Shown here: piece by piece, positions 8,420-17,518 of the stretch
Layout: each line of letters starts with the position of its first letter
Position numbering within the stretch: the first letter of the stretch is position 1
Source of the DNA: Pantoea phytobeneficialis
GTDB lineage: Bacteria > Pseudomonadota > Gammaproteobacteria > Enterobacterales > Enterobacteriaceae
Assembly (NCBI RefSeq): GCF_009728735.1
Contig: NZ_CP024639.1
Span: 124,001-188,000, forward strand
Reading direction: 5' to 3'
Length of the DNA stretch: 64,000 nt
The notes under the pieces: model-generated
The model's database searches: none
Told to the model about the DNA's origin: nothing
What the model saw: only the letters and a program-made list of their open reading frames with translations
Position numbers and translations under genes: made by a program

Positions 8420-9730
8420 TCAATGTGTATGAGGATGTGGAATATCGACTGTCTGCGGTTTATTCGCCTGGGCAGACAGAATCAAAACAATCAGGGCCGA
8501 CAGGGCGAGCAAGCCCGCAACGAAGTAAAGCCCCCAGGTGTAGCTGCCGGTTTGTTGGCGGATCACGCCGATCATCATCGGACCGACGAATCCACCCAGG
8601 TTGCCAATCGAGTTGATGGTGGCGATACCGGCGGCAGCGGCCGGGCCACTGAGAAACAGCGTTGGCATGCTCCACAGCGGGGGTTTAGAGGCGCTGATGC
8701 CGACCGTCACTAAGGTCAGTGCGAGAATCACCGTCAGCAGGGTGCTGACATTACCGGCGTAAATCAGCCCGGCCGCCGCGAGCAGGCAGGCACCAATCAC
8801 ATGCCAACTGCGTTCGTTTTTGCGGTCGGAATGGCGCGCCCACAGAATCATGGCGATAACGCCAATCACCGCCGGGAAGGCATTCAGGAAACCAATTTCC
8901 AGCGATGTTGCACCGAAGCTATGGATGATTTGCGGCGACCAGATCCCAAGTGTGTAGAGGCCAGCCGAGGTGCCGAAATAAACCAGCGCCAGCGCTAACA
9001 CACGCCTATCAGCCAGCCCGCGCCAGGCGCTGGTGTGACTCTGTTTTGCTGCACGCGCCAGTTCTTCGGCCTGCATGGTATTTTGCAGCCACTCACGCTC
9101 TTCATCGGTCAACCATTTGGCTTTCGCCGGGCGGTCGGTCAGGAAGAACAGCACCACGATGCCAAACACCACGGCAGGAATGGCTTCCAGCACAAACATC
9201 CACTGCCAACCGGCGAAGCCCATCAGGCCGTGCATCTCGAGCAATGCGGCGGAGATCGGTGATCCCAGCGCGGTGGAGAGGGGGGCCGCCGCCATAAAGA
9301 TCGCCGTGACCTGGGCGCGTTTCGCCGCCGGGAACCAGAAACTGAGATACAGAATGATGCCGGGGAAGAAACCTGCTTCCGCGACACCGAGCAGAAAGCG
9401 CAGCACGTAGAAGCTGGTGGTGCCCTGGACAAATGCCATGCAGCCAGACACCAGACCCCAGGTGATCATCACGCGGGCGATCCAGATGCGGGCGCCCACC
9501 TTATGCAGTATTAAGTTGGATGGGACTTCGAAGAGAAAATAGCCGAGGAAAAAGATCCCAGCACCCAGCCCAAATACGGTGGGGGAGAAACCTAAATCCT
9601 GATTCATGGTTAATGCGGCAAAACCAATGTTTACGCGATCGAGAAATGCGATGAAGTAGAGCAGCATGATGAAAGGGACAATGCGCAACGTCACTTTACG
9701 CATCACCCTTTTTTCGAGGTGATTATTCAT
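8420..9730 (-). CDS. MFS transporter, anion:cation symporter family (tartrate transporter TtuB-like)
   Basis: A 436-residue membrane protein with about twelve hydrophobic segments. The family signature YFIAFLDRVNIGFAAL follows helix 1, and FLLGVAEAGFFPGIILYLS is typical of the ACS branch that includes TtuB, phthalate and glucarate carriers. First gene of the leftward ttuC-ttuD operon, so tartrate or D-malate is the likely substrate. It is clearly paralogous to the transporter at 11153-12448; both share the N-terminal DRVNIGFAALTMNQDLGF-type segment. The C-terminus is His-rich (HPHTH). Confidence 0.85.
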   Translation of the reverse strand: MNNHLEKRVMRKVTLRIVPFIMLLYFIAFLDRVNIGFAALTMNQDLGFSPTVFGLGAGIFFLGYFLFEVPSNLILHKVGARIWIARVMITWGLVSGCMAFVQGTTSFYVLRFLLGVAEAGFFPGIILYLSFWFPAAKRAQVTAIFMAAAPLSTALGSPISAALLEMHGLMGFAGWQWMFVLEAIPAVVFGIVVLFFLTDRPAKAKWLTDEEREWLQNTMQAEELARAAKQSHTSAWRGLADRRVLALALVYFGTSAGLYTLGIWSPQIIHSFGATSLEIGFLNAFPAVIGVIAMILWARHSDRKNERSWHVIGACLLAAAGLIYAGNVSTLLTVILALTLVTVGISASKPPLWSMPTLFLSGPAAAAGIATINSIGNLGGFVGPMMIGVIRQQTGSYTWGLYFVAGLLALSALIVLILSAQANKPQTVDIPHPHTH

Positions 9731-9820
9731 ATTAAAGTGCTCCAGATTGTGTAGGGGTGTGTTATTTTTTTGTAATCAAGTTCAGTATGCAGTTTTGGAT
9801 TAGCAGATCATTAATGTACG

Positions 9821-9843
9821 ATTATATAAATTATTTGAATAAT
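9821..9843. promoter_or_regulatory. AT-rich block upstream of the tartrate LysR gene
   Basis: Copy of the block at 5790-5812 (20 of 23 identical). It lies 17-40 bases before the LysR start and about 100 bases before the divergent transporter, where an autoregulatory LysR site is expected. TTAATGTAC abuts it at 9811-9819. A related element in opposite orientation (TTTATATAA at 11039-11047) precedes the second tartrate operon. Confidence 0.4.
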
Positions 9844-9860
9844 GCTTTGGCGAGGAAAAT

Positions 9861-10769
9861 GTGGATATAAATCAATTGCGTTGTTTTGTCGCCGTGGGCA
9901 AAGAGTTACATTTCGGTCGCGCAGCCCAAAGAATGGAAATGATGCCTGCGTCACTTTCTCGCTTCATTCGATTACTCGAAGAGGATCTGGGCGTCCGACT
10001 TTTAAATCGATCAACACGTAATGTTTCGCTCACCGCGGAGGGCGCGATTTTTTTTGACGAAGCTAACAAACTCATCGATCAATTTGATGCGCTGGCACTA
10101 CGATTTAAAGGTGGGTTAAAAGATGAGCGTCGCACCTTAAGGATTGGTGCGATTGACAGTGCGGCACGCGGATTAGTCCCGGCGTTACTCAATCGCTTTG
10201 TTCCGACGCACCCTAATACGGATATTCATATCATTGAAGATAAAACCATCAACCTGCTGCCGAAATTAAAATCAGGCTGGCTGGATATGATTTTTTTTCG
10301 CGCGCCACAAATCATTGATGCATCCATTTCCGTACGTTTTATTACGCGCGAAAGTTGTGTCCTGGCAGTACCGGCGAGCCACCCGCTGGCTGAACGTAAC
10401 GAAGTTTCATTAGATGATTTCAAACATGAAGCGATGATTATCCCGGAAAGACGTACTCGCCCACATAGCCATGACCTGACCATGAGCATCTACAAACTGG
10501 CGGGACTCACGCCGGTGATTGCGCAATTTGCTGAAGAAAAACAGACCATTTTAAGCCTGGTGGCAGCCGGTCTTGGCCTGGCGGTGGTGCCAGCATCCTA
10601 TCGCAACATGAACAGCGAGAATGTCGCCTATATCGACCTGCAATTAAATGAACATATTAAAGGTTTGCCGTTGAGTATTGCCTGGCAGAAGGGCAACGAA
10701 GATGAATATTTAAGGGATATGTTGAAGTTATTAACCGATCACAAGAGCGAACTTACCGGAAAGTTGTGA
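9861..10769 (+). CDS. LysR-family regulator of tartrate genes
   Basis: A 302-residue LysR-type regulator with a GTG start preceded by GAGGAAAAT. The N-terminal winged helix (MDINQLRCFVAVGKELHFGRAAQRM, given in part) spans residues 1-60 and a periplasmic-binding-like effector domain follows from about 90. It is divergent from the MFS-ttuC-ttuD operon and upstream of MFS-ttdAB-FAH, so it probably senses tartrate or malate and controls one or both. The effector is inferred from context only. Confidence 0.85.
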   Translation: MDINQLRCFVAVGKELHFGRAAQRMEMMPASLSRFIRLLEEDLGVRLLNRSTRNVSLTAEGAIFFDEANKLIDQFDALALRFKGGLKDERRTLRIGAIDSAARGLVPALLNRFVPTHPNTDIHIIEDKTINLLPKLKSGWLDMIFFRAPQIIDASISVRFITRESCVLAVPASHPLAERNEVSLDDFKHEAMIIPERRTRPHSHDLTMSIYKLAGLTPVIAQFAEEKQTILSLVAAGLGLAVVPASYRNMNSENVAYIDLQLNEHIKGLPLSIAWQKGNEDEYLRDMLKLLTDHKSELTGKL

Positions 10770-11152
10770 TGTTTTGCGGGTGCAGACGGGGTGTTGCTCG
10801 TCTGCAAAAGTATTGAAGTAATGAGAATCACTGTTATTCCATCCTGTTTGCATCCCCCTCCTGCCTGGCAATAATTTGAATTCGATCACATTTCTGTATA
10901 TTGGTTTTTCGGTCAATTGTTTCTTAATCGTGTAATTAAGTTTGTCTCGCTGTAAAAATAAATCATTATCAGCTGAATTAAGTGATCCAGGTCAATCAAA
11001 AGGACCTGGTGGGTTTTTTCTGTGGATTGTGTGAATTATTTATATAACCAGGGCGCAATGATTGCCTGAGTTTAATTCATTATAGTTTTCCCAGTGCAAT
11101 GTAAACATCAGTCCAAAACGTACCCCTGATAATACTTAAAAGGCTGGAAAAT
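10770..11152. other. Intergenic region upstream of the ttdAB operon
   Basis: 383 bases without a credible gene. It contains a hairpin with a T-tract at 10987-11020, an element TTTATATAA (11039-11047) related to the blocks at 5790 and 9821, and the promoter region of the transporter gene. The long spacing from the LysR stop suggests an untranslated leader for the transporter or a distal LysR terminator. Confidence 0.6.
10987..11020 (+). terminator. Intrinsic terminator-like hairpin between LysR and MFS genes
   Basis: CCAGGTC (10987-10993) pairs with GACCTGG (11003-11009), followed after TGGG by six T. It lies about 220 bases beyond the LysR stop and 130 bases before the transporter start, so it either ends LysR transcription or works as a leader terminator for the downstream operon. 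Confidence 0.6.
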
Positions 11153-12448
11153 ATGAATAATGATATTGAACGCATCACGTTACGAAAAATAACGTGGCGC
11201 ATCGTCCCTTTTGTTATGTTTGCCTATTTTATTGCTTTTTTTGATCGAATAAATATTGGCTTTGCGGCATTAACCATGAATCAGGATTTAGGATTTTCTT
11301 CATCGGTTTTTGGTCTTGGCGCTGGGCTGTTTTTTGTGGGTTATTTTATTACCGATGTCCCCTCAAATGTTATTTTGCAAAAAGTTGGCCCACGTATCTG
11401 GCTGGCGCGCATTATGATCAGCTGGGGGGTGATTGCTGCCTGCATGATGTTTGTCAAAAGCGCCAGCGGATTCTATCTGTTGCGTTTTCTGCTGGGGGTG
11501 GCGGAAGCGGGTTTCTTCTCCGGCATCATCCTCTATCTCAGTACCTGGTTTCCAATTAAACGCCGTGCTCAAGTGATTGCCTTTTTTATGGCGGCAGCGC
11601 CTATCTCGGCGATGTTAGGTTCACCGTTAGCCGCCACCATCCTCAGCATGCACGGCGCCCTGGGTCTGAAAGGTTGGCAGTTGATGTTTCTGCTGGACGC
11701 CATTGCCGCTGTCATCCTCGGTATTTTTACCTTCTTCTACCTGAATGATCGTCCGGAAAAAAACAGCTGGCTGAATAAGAGTGAGACGGCATGGTTAATT
11801 AGCACCCTTGAGCAGGAAGGCAAGAATAAAGCACCGGGTGAAAAAACCAGCCTGTGGAAAGGACTCTCTGATATCCGCGTATTGACGCTGGCAATCGTCT
11901 ATTTTGGCACCTCAGCCGGGCTGTATTCTCTGAATATCTGGTCGCCGCAGTTCCTGAAATCCTTTGGCCTGACCACCCTGCAAACCGGTTTTATTAATGC
12001 GTTACCGGCAGCGCTGTCGGTAATTGCGATGATCAGCTGGGCAAAACACTCCGATAAAACCCATGAACGTACCTGGCATGTGGTGTCTGCCTGTTTGCTG
12101 GCGTGCGTCGGTTTCATTCTGGCCGGTTCGGTGCACAGCTTAACGCTGGCGGTGGTGGCGCTGGTGATGGCCAGTGTCGGCATCTCTTCCTGCAAGCCTC
12201 CCCTGTGGAGCATTCCGTCGCTGTTCCTGAAAGGCCCGGCGGCCGCCGCCGGACTGGCGGCAATCAACTCAATCGGCAATCTGGGTGGTTTTGCCGGTCC
12301 GGCGATCATTGGCTGGCTAAAAGAAACCACCGGCAGCTTCTCTCTGGCGATGTATTGCGTGGCGGGAATGTTACTGCTGTCGGCCATCCTGACCCTCTCT
12401 ATTCAAATTAACCGCAAACGGGAAGCGGTGAACAATTCCCTTGCCTGA
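11153..12448 (+). CDS. MFS transporter, anion:cation symporter family (second tartrate-type carrier)
   Basis: A 431-residue, roughly twelve-helix carrier of the ACS family. It keeps the FDRINIGFAALTM segment and FLLGVAEAGFFSGIILYLS. It is a paralogue of the carrier at 8420-9730, sharing domain order and many blocks, including KPPLWS and GPAAAAG near the C-terminus. It precedes ttdA by 20 bases, so L-tartrate uptake is the natural reading. E. coli uses an unrelated DASS-type antiporter (TtdT) for the same job, so this is a different transporter solution. Confidence 0.86.
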   Translation: MNNDIERITLRKITWRIVPFVMFAYFIAFFDRINIGFAALTMNQDLGFSSSVFGLGAGLFFVGYFITDVPSNVILQKVGPRIWLARIMISWGVIAACMMFVKSASGFYLLRFLLGVAEAGFFSGIILYLSTWFPIKRRAQVIAFFMAAAPISAMLGSPLAATILSMHGALGLKGWQLMFLLDAIAAVILGIFTFFYLNDRPEKNSWLNKSETAWLISTLEQEGKNKAPGEKTSLWKGLSDIRVLTLAIVYFGTSAGLYSLNIWSPQFLKSFGLTTLQTGFINALPAALSVIAMISWAKHSDKTHERTWHVVSACLLACVGFILAGSVHSLTLAVVALVMASVGISSCKPPLWSIPSLFLKGPAAAAGLAAINSIGNLGGFAGPAIIGWLKETTGSFSLAMYCVAGMLLLSAILTLSIQINRKREAVNNSLA

Positions 12449-12468
12449 TTTAATGCTGGAGAACCCTT

Positions 12469-13368
12469 GTGAGCACATTAACTGCTGTTGAAAACCTGAC
12501 GGACATAATGACCCGATTTACGGGCTACGTCGGTAAACGTCTGCCAACGGACGTGATGAAAAAACTGGAAGCGCTGCGCGAGCAGGAGACTGCCCCATTA
12601 GCCTGCGCTGTTTATGACTCGATGTTTGAAAACCAGAAACGCGCCGATGAACTGGATCGCCCCTCCTGCCAGGACACCGGCGTGATCCAGTACTTCATTA
12701 CGGCGGGTGCACGTTTCCCTTACCTCGGCGAACTTGAAGACGTGCTGCGCAATGCCACGCTGGAAGCCACACGCAAGGCGCCTTTACGCCACAACGCGGT
12801 GGAAACTTTTGTCGAGAAGAACACCGGCACCAATACCGGCTCGCGTGTGCCCTGGCTGGACTGGGAGATCATTCCCGATGACGACGGTTGCACCATTGAA
12901 GTGTATATGGCCGGTGGTGGCTGCTCGTTACCTGGCGCGGCTAAGGTGCTGATGCCAGGTCAGGGCTATGAAGGCGTTAACCAGTTTGTGTTCGATGTGA
13001 TCACCTCCTATGGCGTCAACGCCTGCCCGCCGTTACTGGTGGGAGTCGGGGTATCCACCTCGGTTGAGACGGCGGCACGGTTGTCGAAAAAGGCCATCCT
13101 GCGCCCGGTCGATTCACGCCATCCCAATGCGGATGCGGCGAAAATGGAGGAACTCCTCGAATCGGGCCTCAATCAGGTGGGACTGGGGCCGCAGGGCTTG
13201 GGCGGCAATGCTTCGGTGATGGGCGTCAATATTGAATCGTCGGCGCGCCATCCCTCCACCATCGGGGTGGCGGTGTCTACCGGCTGCTGGGCGCACCGCC
13301 GTGGAGCTATCCGTTTCTCTGCTGATTTGTCGTATGAAATTCTGTCTCACAAGGGGGCGGTACTGTGA
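12469..13368 (+). CDS. ttdA: L(+)-tartrate dehydratase alpha subunit
   Basis: A 299-residue protein with a GTG start preceded by GGAG. It aligns by eye with E. coli TtdA over the whole length: [57 protein letters not shown]. Cysteines in [14 protein letters not shown] and STGCWAH fit the three ligands of the class-I hydratase 4Fe-4S cluster. With TtdB it dehydrates L-tartrate to oxaloacetate. The last four bases overlap the GTG start of ttdB, indicating translational coupling. Confidence 0.94.
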   Translation: MSTLTAVENLTDIMTRFTGYVGKRLPTDVMKKLEALREQETAPLACAVYDSMFENQKRADELDRPSCQDTGVIQYFITAGARFPYLGELEDVLRNATLEATRKAPLRHNAVETFVEKNTGTNTGSRVPWLDWEIIPDDDGCTIEVYMAGGGCSLPGAAKVLMPGQGYEGVNQFVFDVITSYGVNACPPLLVGVGVSTSVETAARLSKKAILRPVDSRHPNADAAKMEELLESGLNQVGLGPQGLGGNASVMGVNIESSARHPSTIGVAVSTGCWAHRRGAIRFSADLSYEILSHKGAVL

Positions 13369-13973
13369 AAAAAATCCTGACAACACCGATTAAAGATGAA
13401 GACTTACTGGCGCTGAAACCGGGTGAAGTGGTTTATCTGACCGGAACCCTGGTGACGTGCCGTGACGTGGCGCACCGCCGCCTGATTGAATTGGGTCGTG
13501 AACTTCCGGTGGATTTGCGTGGTCTGGCTATTTTCCATGCTGGCCCAATCGTCGTCGAGCAGGGGGATAACCAGTTCCAGATGATCTCGATTGGACCGAC
13601 GACCAGCATGCGCATGGAGAAATTCGAAAAAGAGTTTATCGAACGAACCGGGGTGAAGCTGATTGTTGGCAAAGGCGGTATGGGGCCAAATACCGAAGAA
13701 GGTTGCCGTCAGCATAAAGCGGTACACGCCATCTTTCCCGGTGGTTGCGCGGTATTAGCCGCAACCTGCGTAGAAGAAATTGAGGATGCCCAGTGGCGGG
13801 ATTTAGGAATGCCGGAGACATTGTGGGTATGCCGGGTTAAAGAGTTTGGCCCGTTAATCATCTCTATCGATACCGAAGGTAACAACCTGATTGAAGGGAA
13901 TAAGCAGGTTTATAATCAGCGCAAGCTACCGGTGATTGAAGAGATTAACCAACAGGTCAAATTCATTAAATAG
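13365..13973 (+). CDS. ttdB: L(+)-tartrate dehydratase beta subunit
   Basis: A 202-residue protein with a GTG start overlapping the ttdA stop (GTGA). It opens [10 protein letters not shown] and contains [63 protein letters not shown] and [16 protein letters not shown] segments matching E. coli TtdB. This is the fumarase C-terminal (beta) swivel domain that completes the active site with TtdA. Oxygen sensitivity of the iron-sulfur enzyme is known for the family. Confidence 0.94.
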   Translation: MKKILTTPIKDEDLLALKPGEVVYLTGTLVTCRDVAHRRLIELGRELPVDLRGLAIFHAGPIVVEQGDNQFQMISIGPTTSMRMEKFEKEFIERTGVKLIVGKGGMGPNTEEGCRQHKAVHAIFPGGCAVLAATCVEEIEDAQWRDLGMPETLWVCRVKEFGPLIISIDTEGNNLIEGNKQVYNQRKLPVIEEINQQVKFIK

Positions 13974-13993
13974 CCTGATGGCTGAGGGTTTAT

Positions 13994-14848
13994 ATGAAAC
14001 TACTGAGTTTTATTCATCCCAACACCGGAAAACGAACGTGGGGATATCATCAAAATGATCAAGTGGTTGATTTAGGCGGTCATTACCCGGATTTAAAGTC
14101 AGCGCTAATGAGTGATTTTTTAAGCGATATTCTCCCGGTGGGTGAGCAATTTCCGACGTTCTCACTGGACGAAATCACCTTTCTGCCCGTGATCGACAAT
14201 CCGGATAAAATATTCTGCGTGGGGATGAACTATCAGGATAAACGTATCGAGTTTGAACAAACCATTGATGCGCCGACGTTGTTTGTCCGTTTCCCTGATT
14301 CGCTAACGGCGCACAGCGCGGAGCTGTGCAAACCGGAAAGCAGTAATGAATTTGATTATGAAGGTGAGCTGGCGGTGATTATTGGTAAGCACGCCAGTAA
14401 CGTAAGCTGCGATAACGCGCTGCAATATGTGGCAGGTTATAGCTGTTTTATGGATGGTTCTGTGCGGGATATGCAGTACACCTGGTTTACGTCAGGTAAA
14501 AACTGGCAGAGAACCGGCGCATTTGGCCCCTGGATGGTCACCCGCGATGAGATTGAAAATCCGCAGACGCTATCCATCAACACCTGGTTGAACGGGCAAC
14601 GGGTACAGCATGATTCCACGCAAAACATGGTCCGTTCGGTTGCGGAGCTGATTGCTTATATTTCCCGCTTCAGCCCGCTCAACCCAGGGGATGTGATTAT
14701 TACCGGGTCACCCGGCGGTGTGGGTAAAAAAAGAACCCCACCGTTATTTATGCAGGAGGGTGACACTATCGAAGTTGAAATCAGCGGGATCGGGCGTTTA
14801 TCTAATCGCGTGGCGGGTTTGAGAGTGATTGAGTCACTTCATTCGTAG
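13994..14848 (+). CDS. Fumarylacetoacetate-hydrolase family protein (possible oxaloacetate decarboxylase)
   Basis: A 284-residue FAH-fold protein. The metal-ligand set is visible: DYEGELAV (two Glu, near residues 118-120) and FMDGSVRD (Asp, near 149), with the C-terminal ITGSPGGVG segment where most relatives have a TGTPxGVG segment. The family cleaves carbon-carbon bonds of, or decarboxylates, 2-oxo acids using a divalent metal. It follows ttdAB by 20 bases, whose product is oxaloacetate, so decarboxylation to pyruvate or oxaloacetate tautomerization is a reasonable inference, not shown by sequence. It closes the operon. Confidence 0.85.
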   Translation: MKLLSFIHPNTGKRTWGYHQNDQVVDLGGHYPDLKSALMSDFLSDILPVGEQFPTFSLDEITFLPVIDNPDKIFCVGMNYQDKRIEFEQTIDAPTLFVRFPDSLTAHSAELCKPESSNEFDYEGELAVIIGKHASNVSCDNALQYVAGYSCFMDGSVRDMQYTWFTSGKNWQRTGAFGPWMVTRDEIENPQTLSINTWLNGQRVQHDSTQNMVRSVAELIAYISRFSPLNPGDVIITGSPGGVGKKRTPPLFMQEGDTIEVEISGIGRLSNRVAGLRVIESLHS

Positions 14849-14864
14849 TCATCATCAACATCGT

Positions 14865-14902
14865 GACGAACTCACGTTAACTCAGAAGGGTGTGAGTTCG
14901 TC
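14865..14902 (+). terminator. Hairpin after the tartrate dehydratase operon
   Basis: GACGAACTCAC and GTGAGTTCGTC form an 11-base perfect inverted repeat with a 16-base loop, 17 bases past the FAH gene. No real T-tract follows, so termination efficiency is uncertain; it also lies downstream of the convergent LacI gene. Confidence 0.5.
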
Positions 14903-14969
14903 GTTATTGGCCGAAAAGAGCAGCGGATGATGGCTGAACTTACACGCGACTACGACCAAAATGGAAAAT

Positions 14970-15980
14970 TTAATCTGATTCCCGAATGATCAGCATCGCT
15001 TTTTGTAAGTGGTGAAATTCTGACTCACTTCGCTGATACAGATGGCGGCTAAAAAACATCCCCAACTGTTTACCATTCTCTTTAGGAAAGGGATCCATCG
15101 TGGTAAGGGGCGGGCTGGCATAAGTCGCCCCCGGCGTATTACCGTAACCAATCAGGGAGATGTCTTTTCCCGGCTGTAAACCCATGAGACGACAGGCAGC
15201 CATCGCCCCAATCGCAATATCATCTGTGGCACAGACAATTGCCGTGGGCCGTGGCTGAACTTTCAACAAACGACTGGCAAGTACATACCCGTCCATTTCG
15301 GTCAGTCCTCCCATCATCTGCCATTCGTTACGATAGATAAGCTGATGATCCTGCAAACATTGCCGGTATCCTTCATGCCGCAACCGGGCATAATTGAACT
15401 CAGTGGAGGTATTTATAAAGGCAATGTGCTTATGGCCGCGGGCAATCTGTCGGGCAGTGGCCTGATAAAAGGCATCGAAGTGATCGACATCGACCCATGC
15501 ATAGGGTTGCTGTGACTGTGTCCGGCCAAACGTGATAAATGACAGGTTGTTATTTTGCGCATACTCGACGCGCGGATCATTAACGCGGGTTCTCAGGATC
15601 AGAATGGCATCAACCAAATTCTGCTGCACCATATCCTGATAGCTGCGGACATCCTCATCACTTTCGTTGCTATATTGATTGGTGATCAGCAGCTTCAGCC
15701 CGGCGGCCTGGAGTTCAAACACCAGTGTGCCGAGCATTGAAGAATAGAAAGGCTCCACCAACATGCCATTCATCAGCGGAGGGGGGAGAACCACGCCAAT
15801 CATGTTTGTTCGTCCGCCCTTAAGTCTTCTTGCTACGGGATTCGGTATGTAGCCCAGTTCAATCGCCCGTTGCATGACGCGCTGTCGCGTATCATAAGCC
15901 ACATCGCTGTAGCCGTTGAGTGCCCGTGACACTGTTGATTTGGATAATTTAAGGTCTCTGGCAAGTTCAGAAAGCGACAT
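14970..15980 (-). CDS. LacI-family transcriptional regulator
   Basis: A 336-residue regulator with an N-terminal LacI helix-turn-helix (LSELARDLKLSKSTVSRALN) followed by the hinge NPVARRLKGG and a type-1 periplasmic-binding-like sensor domain. AGGAAAAG precedes the ATG. It lies 36 bases downstream of metY on the same strand, so the two are probably co-transcribed, and is convergent with the tartrate operon. The effector is unknown; LacI proteins usually sense sugars, so linkage to metY is odd. It may control the tartrate genes or the divergent block at 17610. Confidence 0.88.
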   Translation of the reverse strand: MSLSELARDLKLSKSTVSRALNGYSDVAYDTRQRVMQRAIELGYIPNPVARRLKGGRTNMIGVVLPPPLMNGMLVEPFYSSMLGTLVFELQAAGLKLLITNQYSNESDEDVRSYQDMVQQNLVDAILILRTRVNDPRVEYAQNNNLSFITFGRTQSQQPYAWVDVDHFDAFYQATARQIARGHKHIAFINTSTEFNYARLRHEGYRQCLQDHQLIYRNEWQMMGGLTEMDGYVLASRLLKVQPRPTAIVCATDDIAIGAMAACRLMGLQPGKDISLIGYGNTPGATYASPPLTTMDPFPKENGKQLGMFFSRHLYQRSESEFHHLQKAMLIIRESD

Positions 15981-16016
15981 GTCTTTTCCTGGTATTGATA
16001 ACTGGGCTTGTATGCC

Positions 16017-17291
16017 TTAAGCGGTGTGTTCCAAAGCCTGAATCAGGTCATTCAGGATATCTTCAATATCTTCTATTCCGACAGACAGACGGATCATTTC
16101 CGGTGAAACACCCGCAGCGAGCAACTCGGCGTCGTTCAGTTGCCGGTGGGTTGTCGATGCCGGATGACAGGCGAGTGAACGTGCATCACCAATGTTTACC
16201 AGGCGCTTAAACAGGTTGAGTGCATCATAAAATGCCTCTCCTGCGGCAAATCCCCCTTTTAACCCAAAGGACAATATGCCTGACGGGCGGCCCTGCATAT
16301 ACTTAATCGCGAGCTCGTGATGGCGATGACCGGGCAATCCCGCATAATTGACCCATGAAACGGCGGGATGGTTTTGAAGAAATTCAGCGACCTTGAGGGT
16401 GTTTTCTACATGCGCCTTCATACGTAAAGTTAGCGTCTCCAGGCCCTGGAGGATAAGAAATGCATTCATTGGAGATAATGCCGCGCCTGTATTTCTGAGG
16501 GGAACCGTGCGCGCTCTGGCGATAAAGGCCGCATCACCAAAAGTTTCTGTGTAAACAACACCATGATAAGCAGGTTCAGGTGAGGTGAGGCAAGCGAATT
16601 TTTCCGGATGCAAATGCCAGGGAAATTTTCCCGCATCGACGATGACGCCACCCAGTGAGTTACCATGTCCTCCAACATATTTGGTCAATGAGTGGACCAC
16701 GATGTCTGCACCATGTTGGATAGGCTTGCATAAAACGGGTGAGGCGACGGTGTTATCCACCATCAATGGGATGTGGTGCCGATGCGCAACCTCTGCCAGA
16801 CCGGCAATGTCGATAATGTTACCCGCTGGATTACCAATACTTTCACAGAAAACGATTTTAGTATTTTGGTCGATCGCCTTTTCAATTGCCTCGGGTGTGT
16901 CATTCTCGGCAAAAGTCACCTTTATCCCCAGCCCCGGTAACATATGGGCTAAAAGCGTATAGGTACCGCCGTACAATTGCGGTGTTGCAACGATGTTGTC
17001 CCCTGAGCGAGCGAGCGCCAATATTGCAGCGGTAATAGCGGCACTCCCTGAAGATAATACCAAAGCGGCAATCCCTCCCTCGAGGGCTGCCATTCGTTTC
17101 TCCAGCACATCATTTGTCGGGTTCATTATGCGGCTGTAAATGTTACCCGGTACTTCCAGATTAAACAGATCGGCGGCATGCTGTGCACTGTCAAATTCAT
17201 AAGCCACGTTTTGATAAATAGGAACCGCGACACTTTTTGTGACGGGGTCGCACTGAAATCCGGCATGAATGGCAAGCGTGGCATCTTTCAT
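16017..17291 (-). CDS. metY: O-acetylhomoserine sulfhydrylase (aminocarboxypropyltransferase)
   Basis: A 424-residue PLP enzyme of the Cys/Met metabolism family. The start at 17291 (Met-Lys-Asp-Ala-Thr-Leu) has GGAGAG before it; an open frame extends 48 codons upstream but lacks family similarity. Recognizable blocks are LSSGSAAITAA, NPAGNIIDI, VDNTVASP and the PLP lysine segment HSLTKYVGGHG. The enzyme makes homocysteine from O-acetylhomoserine and sulfide, and relatives accept methanethiol to give methionine directly. It is divergent from the putative ergothioneine operon across a 318-base region, suggesting recapture of released sulfur. Most enterics use O-succinylhomoserine and MetB, so its presence is noteworthy. 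Confidence 0.9.
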   Translation of the reverse strand: MKDATLAIHAGFQCDPVTKSVAVPIYQNVAYEFDSAQHAADLFNLEVPGNIYSRIMNPTNDVLEKRMAALEGGIAALVLSSGSAAITAAILALARSGDNIVATPQLYGGTYTLLAHMLPGLGIKVTFAENDTPEAIEKAIDQNTKIVFCESIGNPAGNIIDIAGLAEVAHRHHIPLMVDNTVASPVLCKPIQHGADIVVHSLTKYVGGHGNSLGGVIVDAGKFPWHLHPEKFACLTSPEPAYHGVVYTETFGDAAFIARARTVPLRNTGAALSPMNAFLILQGLETLTLRMKAHVENTLKVAEFLQNHPAVSWVNYAGLPGHRHHELAIKYMQGRPSGILSFGLKGGFAAGEAFYDALNLFKRLVNIGDARSLACHPASTTHRQLNDAELLAAGVSPEMIRLSVGIEDIEDILNDLIQALEHTA

Positions 17292-17342
17292 TATTCTCTC
17301 CTTAAAATGTGTAATGAATGGCGTAGCGGAATAAGTAAATTG

Positions 17343-17360
17343 TGCATTAGATGTAATGCA
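17343..17360. promoter_or_regulatory. Palindrome in front of metY
   Basis: TGCATTA and TAATGCA are exact reverse complements around GATG, centred about 60 bases upstream of the metY start. A further TAATGCAC half site is at 17447-17454. Likely a dimer binding site; it does not resemble a MetJ box. The adjacent LacI protein is one candidate binder. Confidence 0.4.
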
Positions 17361-17430
17361 TCTCTGGAATGACTTCAATCCCTCCTGTTTTACATATCCA
17401 GGATAAAAATTATGTTGCGATCCATGCTGG

Positions 17431-17447
17431 TGCACTAAAATGGTGCT
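17431..17447. promoter_or_regulatory. NtrC (NR-I) binding site
   Basis: The 17-base element reads TGCAC-TAAAAT-GGTGC-T, matching the two-fold symmetric NtrC consensus TGCAC(C)-N-(G)GTGCA and closely resembling the glnA enhancer sites. Its centre lies about 105 bases upstream of the transcription start predicted from the sigma-54 promoter at 17519-17534, the spacing seen for the glnA site. Partly overlapping half sites (TGGTGCAC before it, GTGCTAATGCAC after it) may add a second weak site. Confidence 0.75.
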
Positions 17448-17518
17448 AATGCACGTTATTTGATCGAGTTATTTAGGTAATACAGGGTAAAAACGCGAAC
17501 AAAAACGGTTTTGTTAAC

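Noticed and set aside
17292..17430. SAM riboswitch in the metY leader
   Set aside because: The leader is short and AT-rich, with no S-box-like or SAM-II-like conserved core; only a palindrome is visible.
17292..17435. N-terminal extension of metY
   Set aside because: The extra 48 codons lack family similarity and overlap the control region; a good ribosome site precedes the ATG at 17291.
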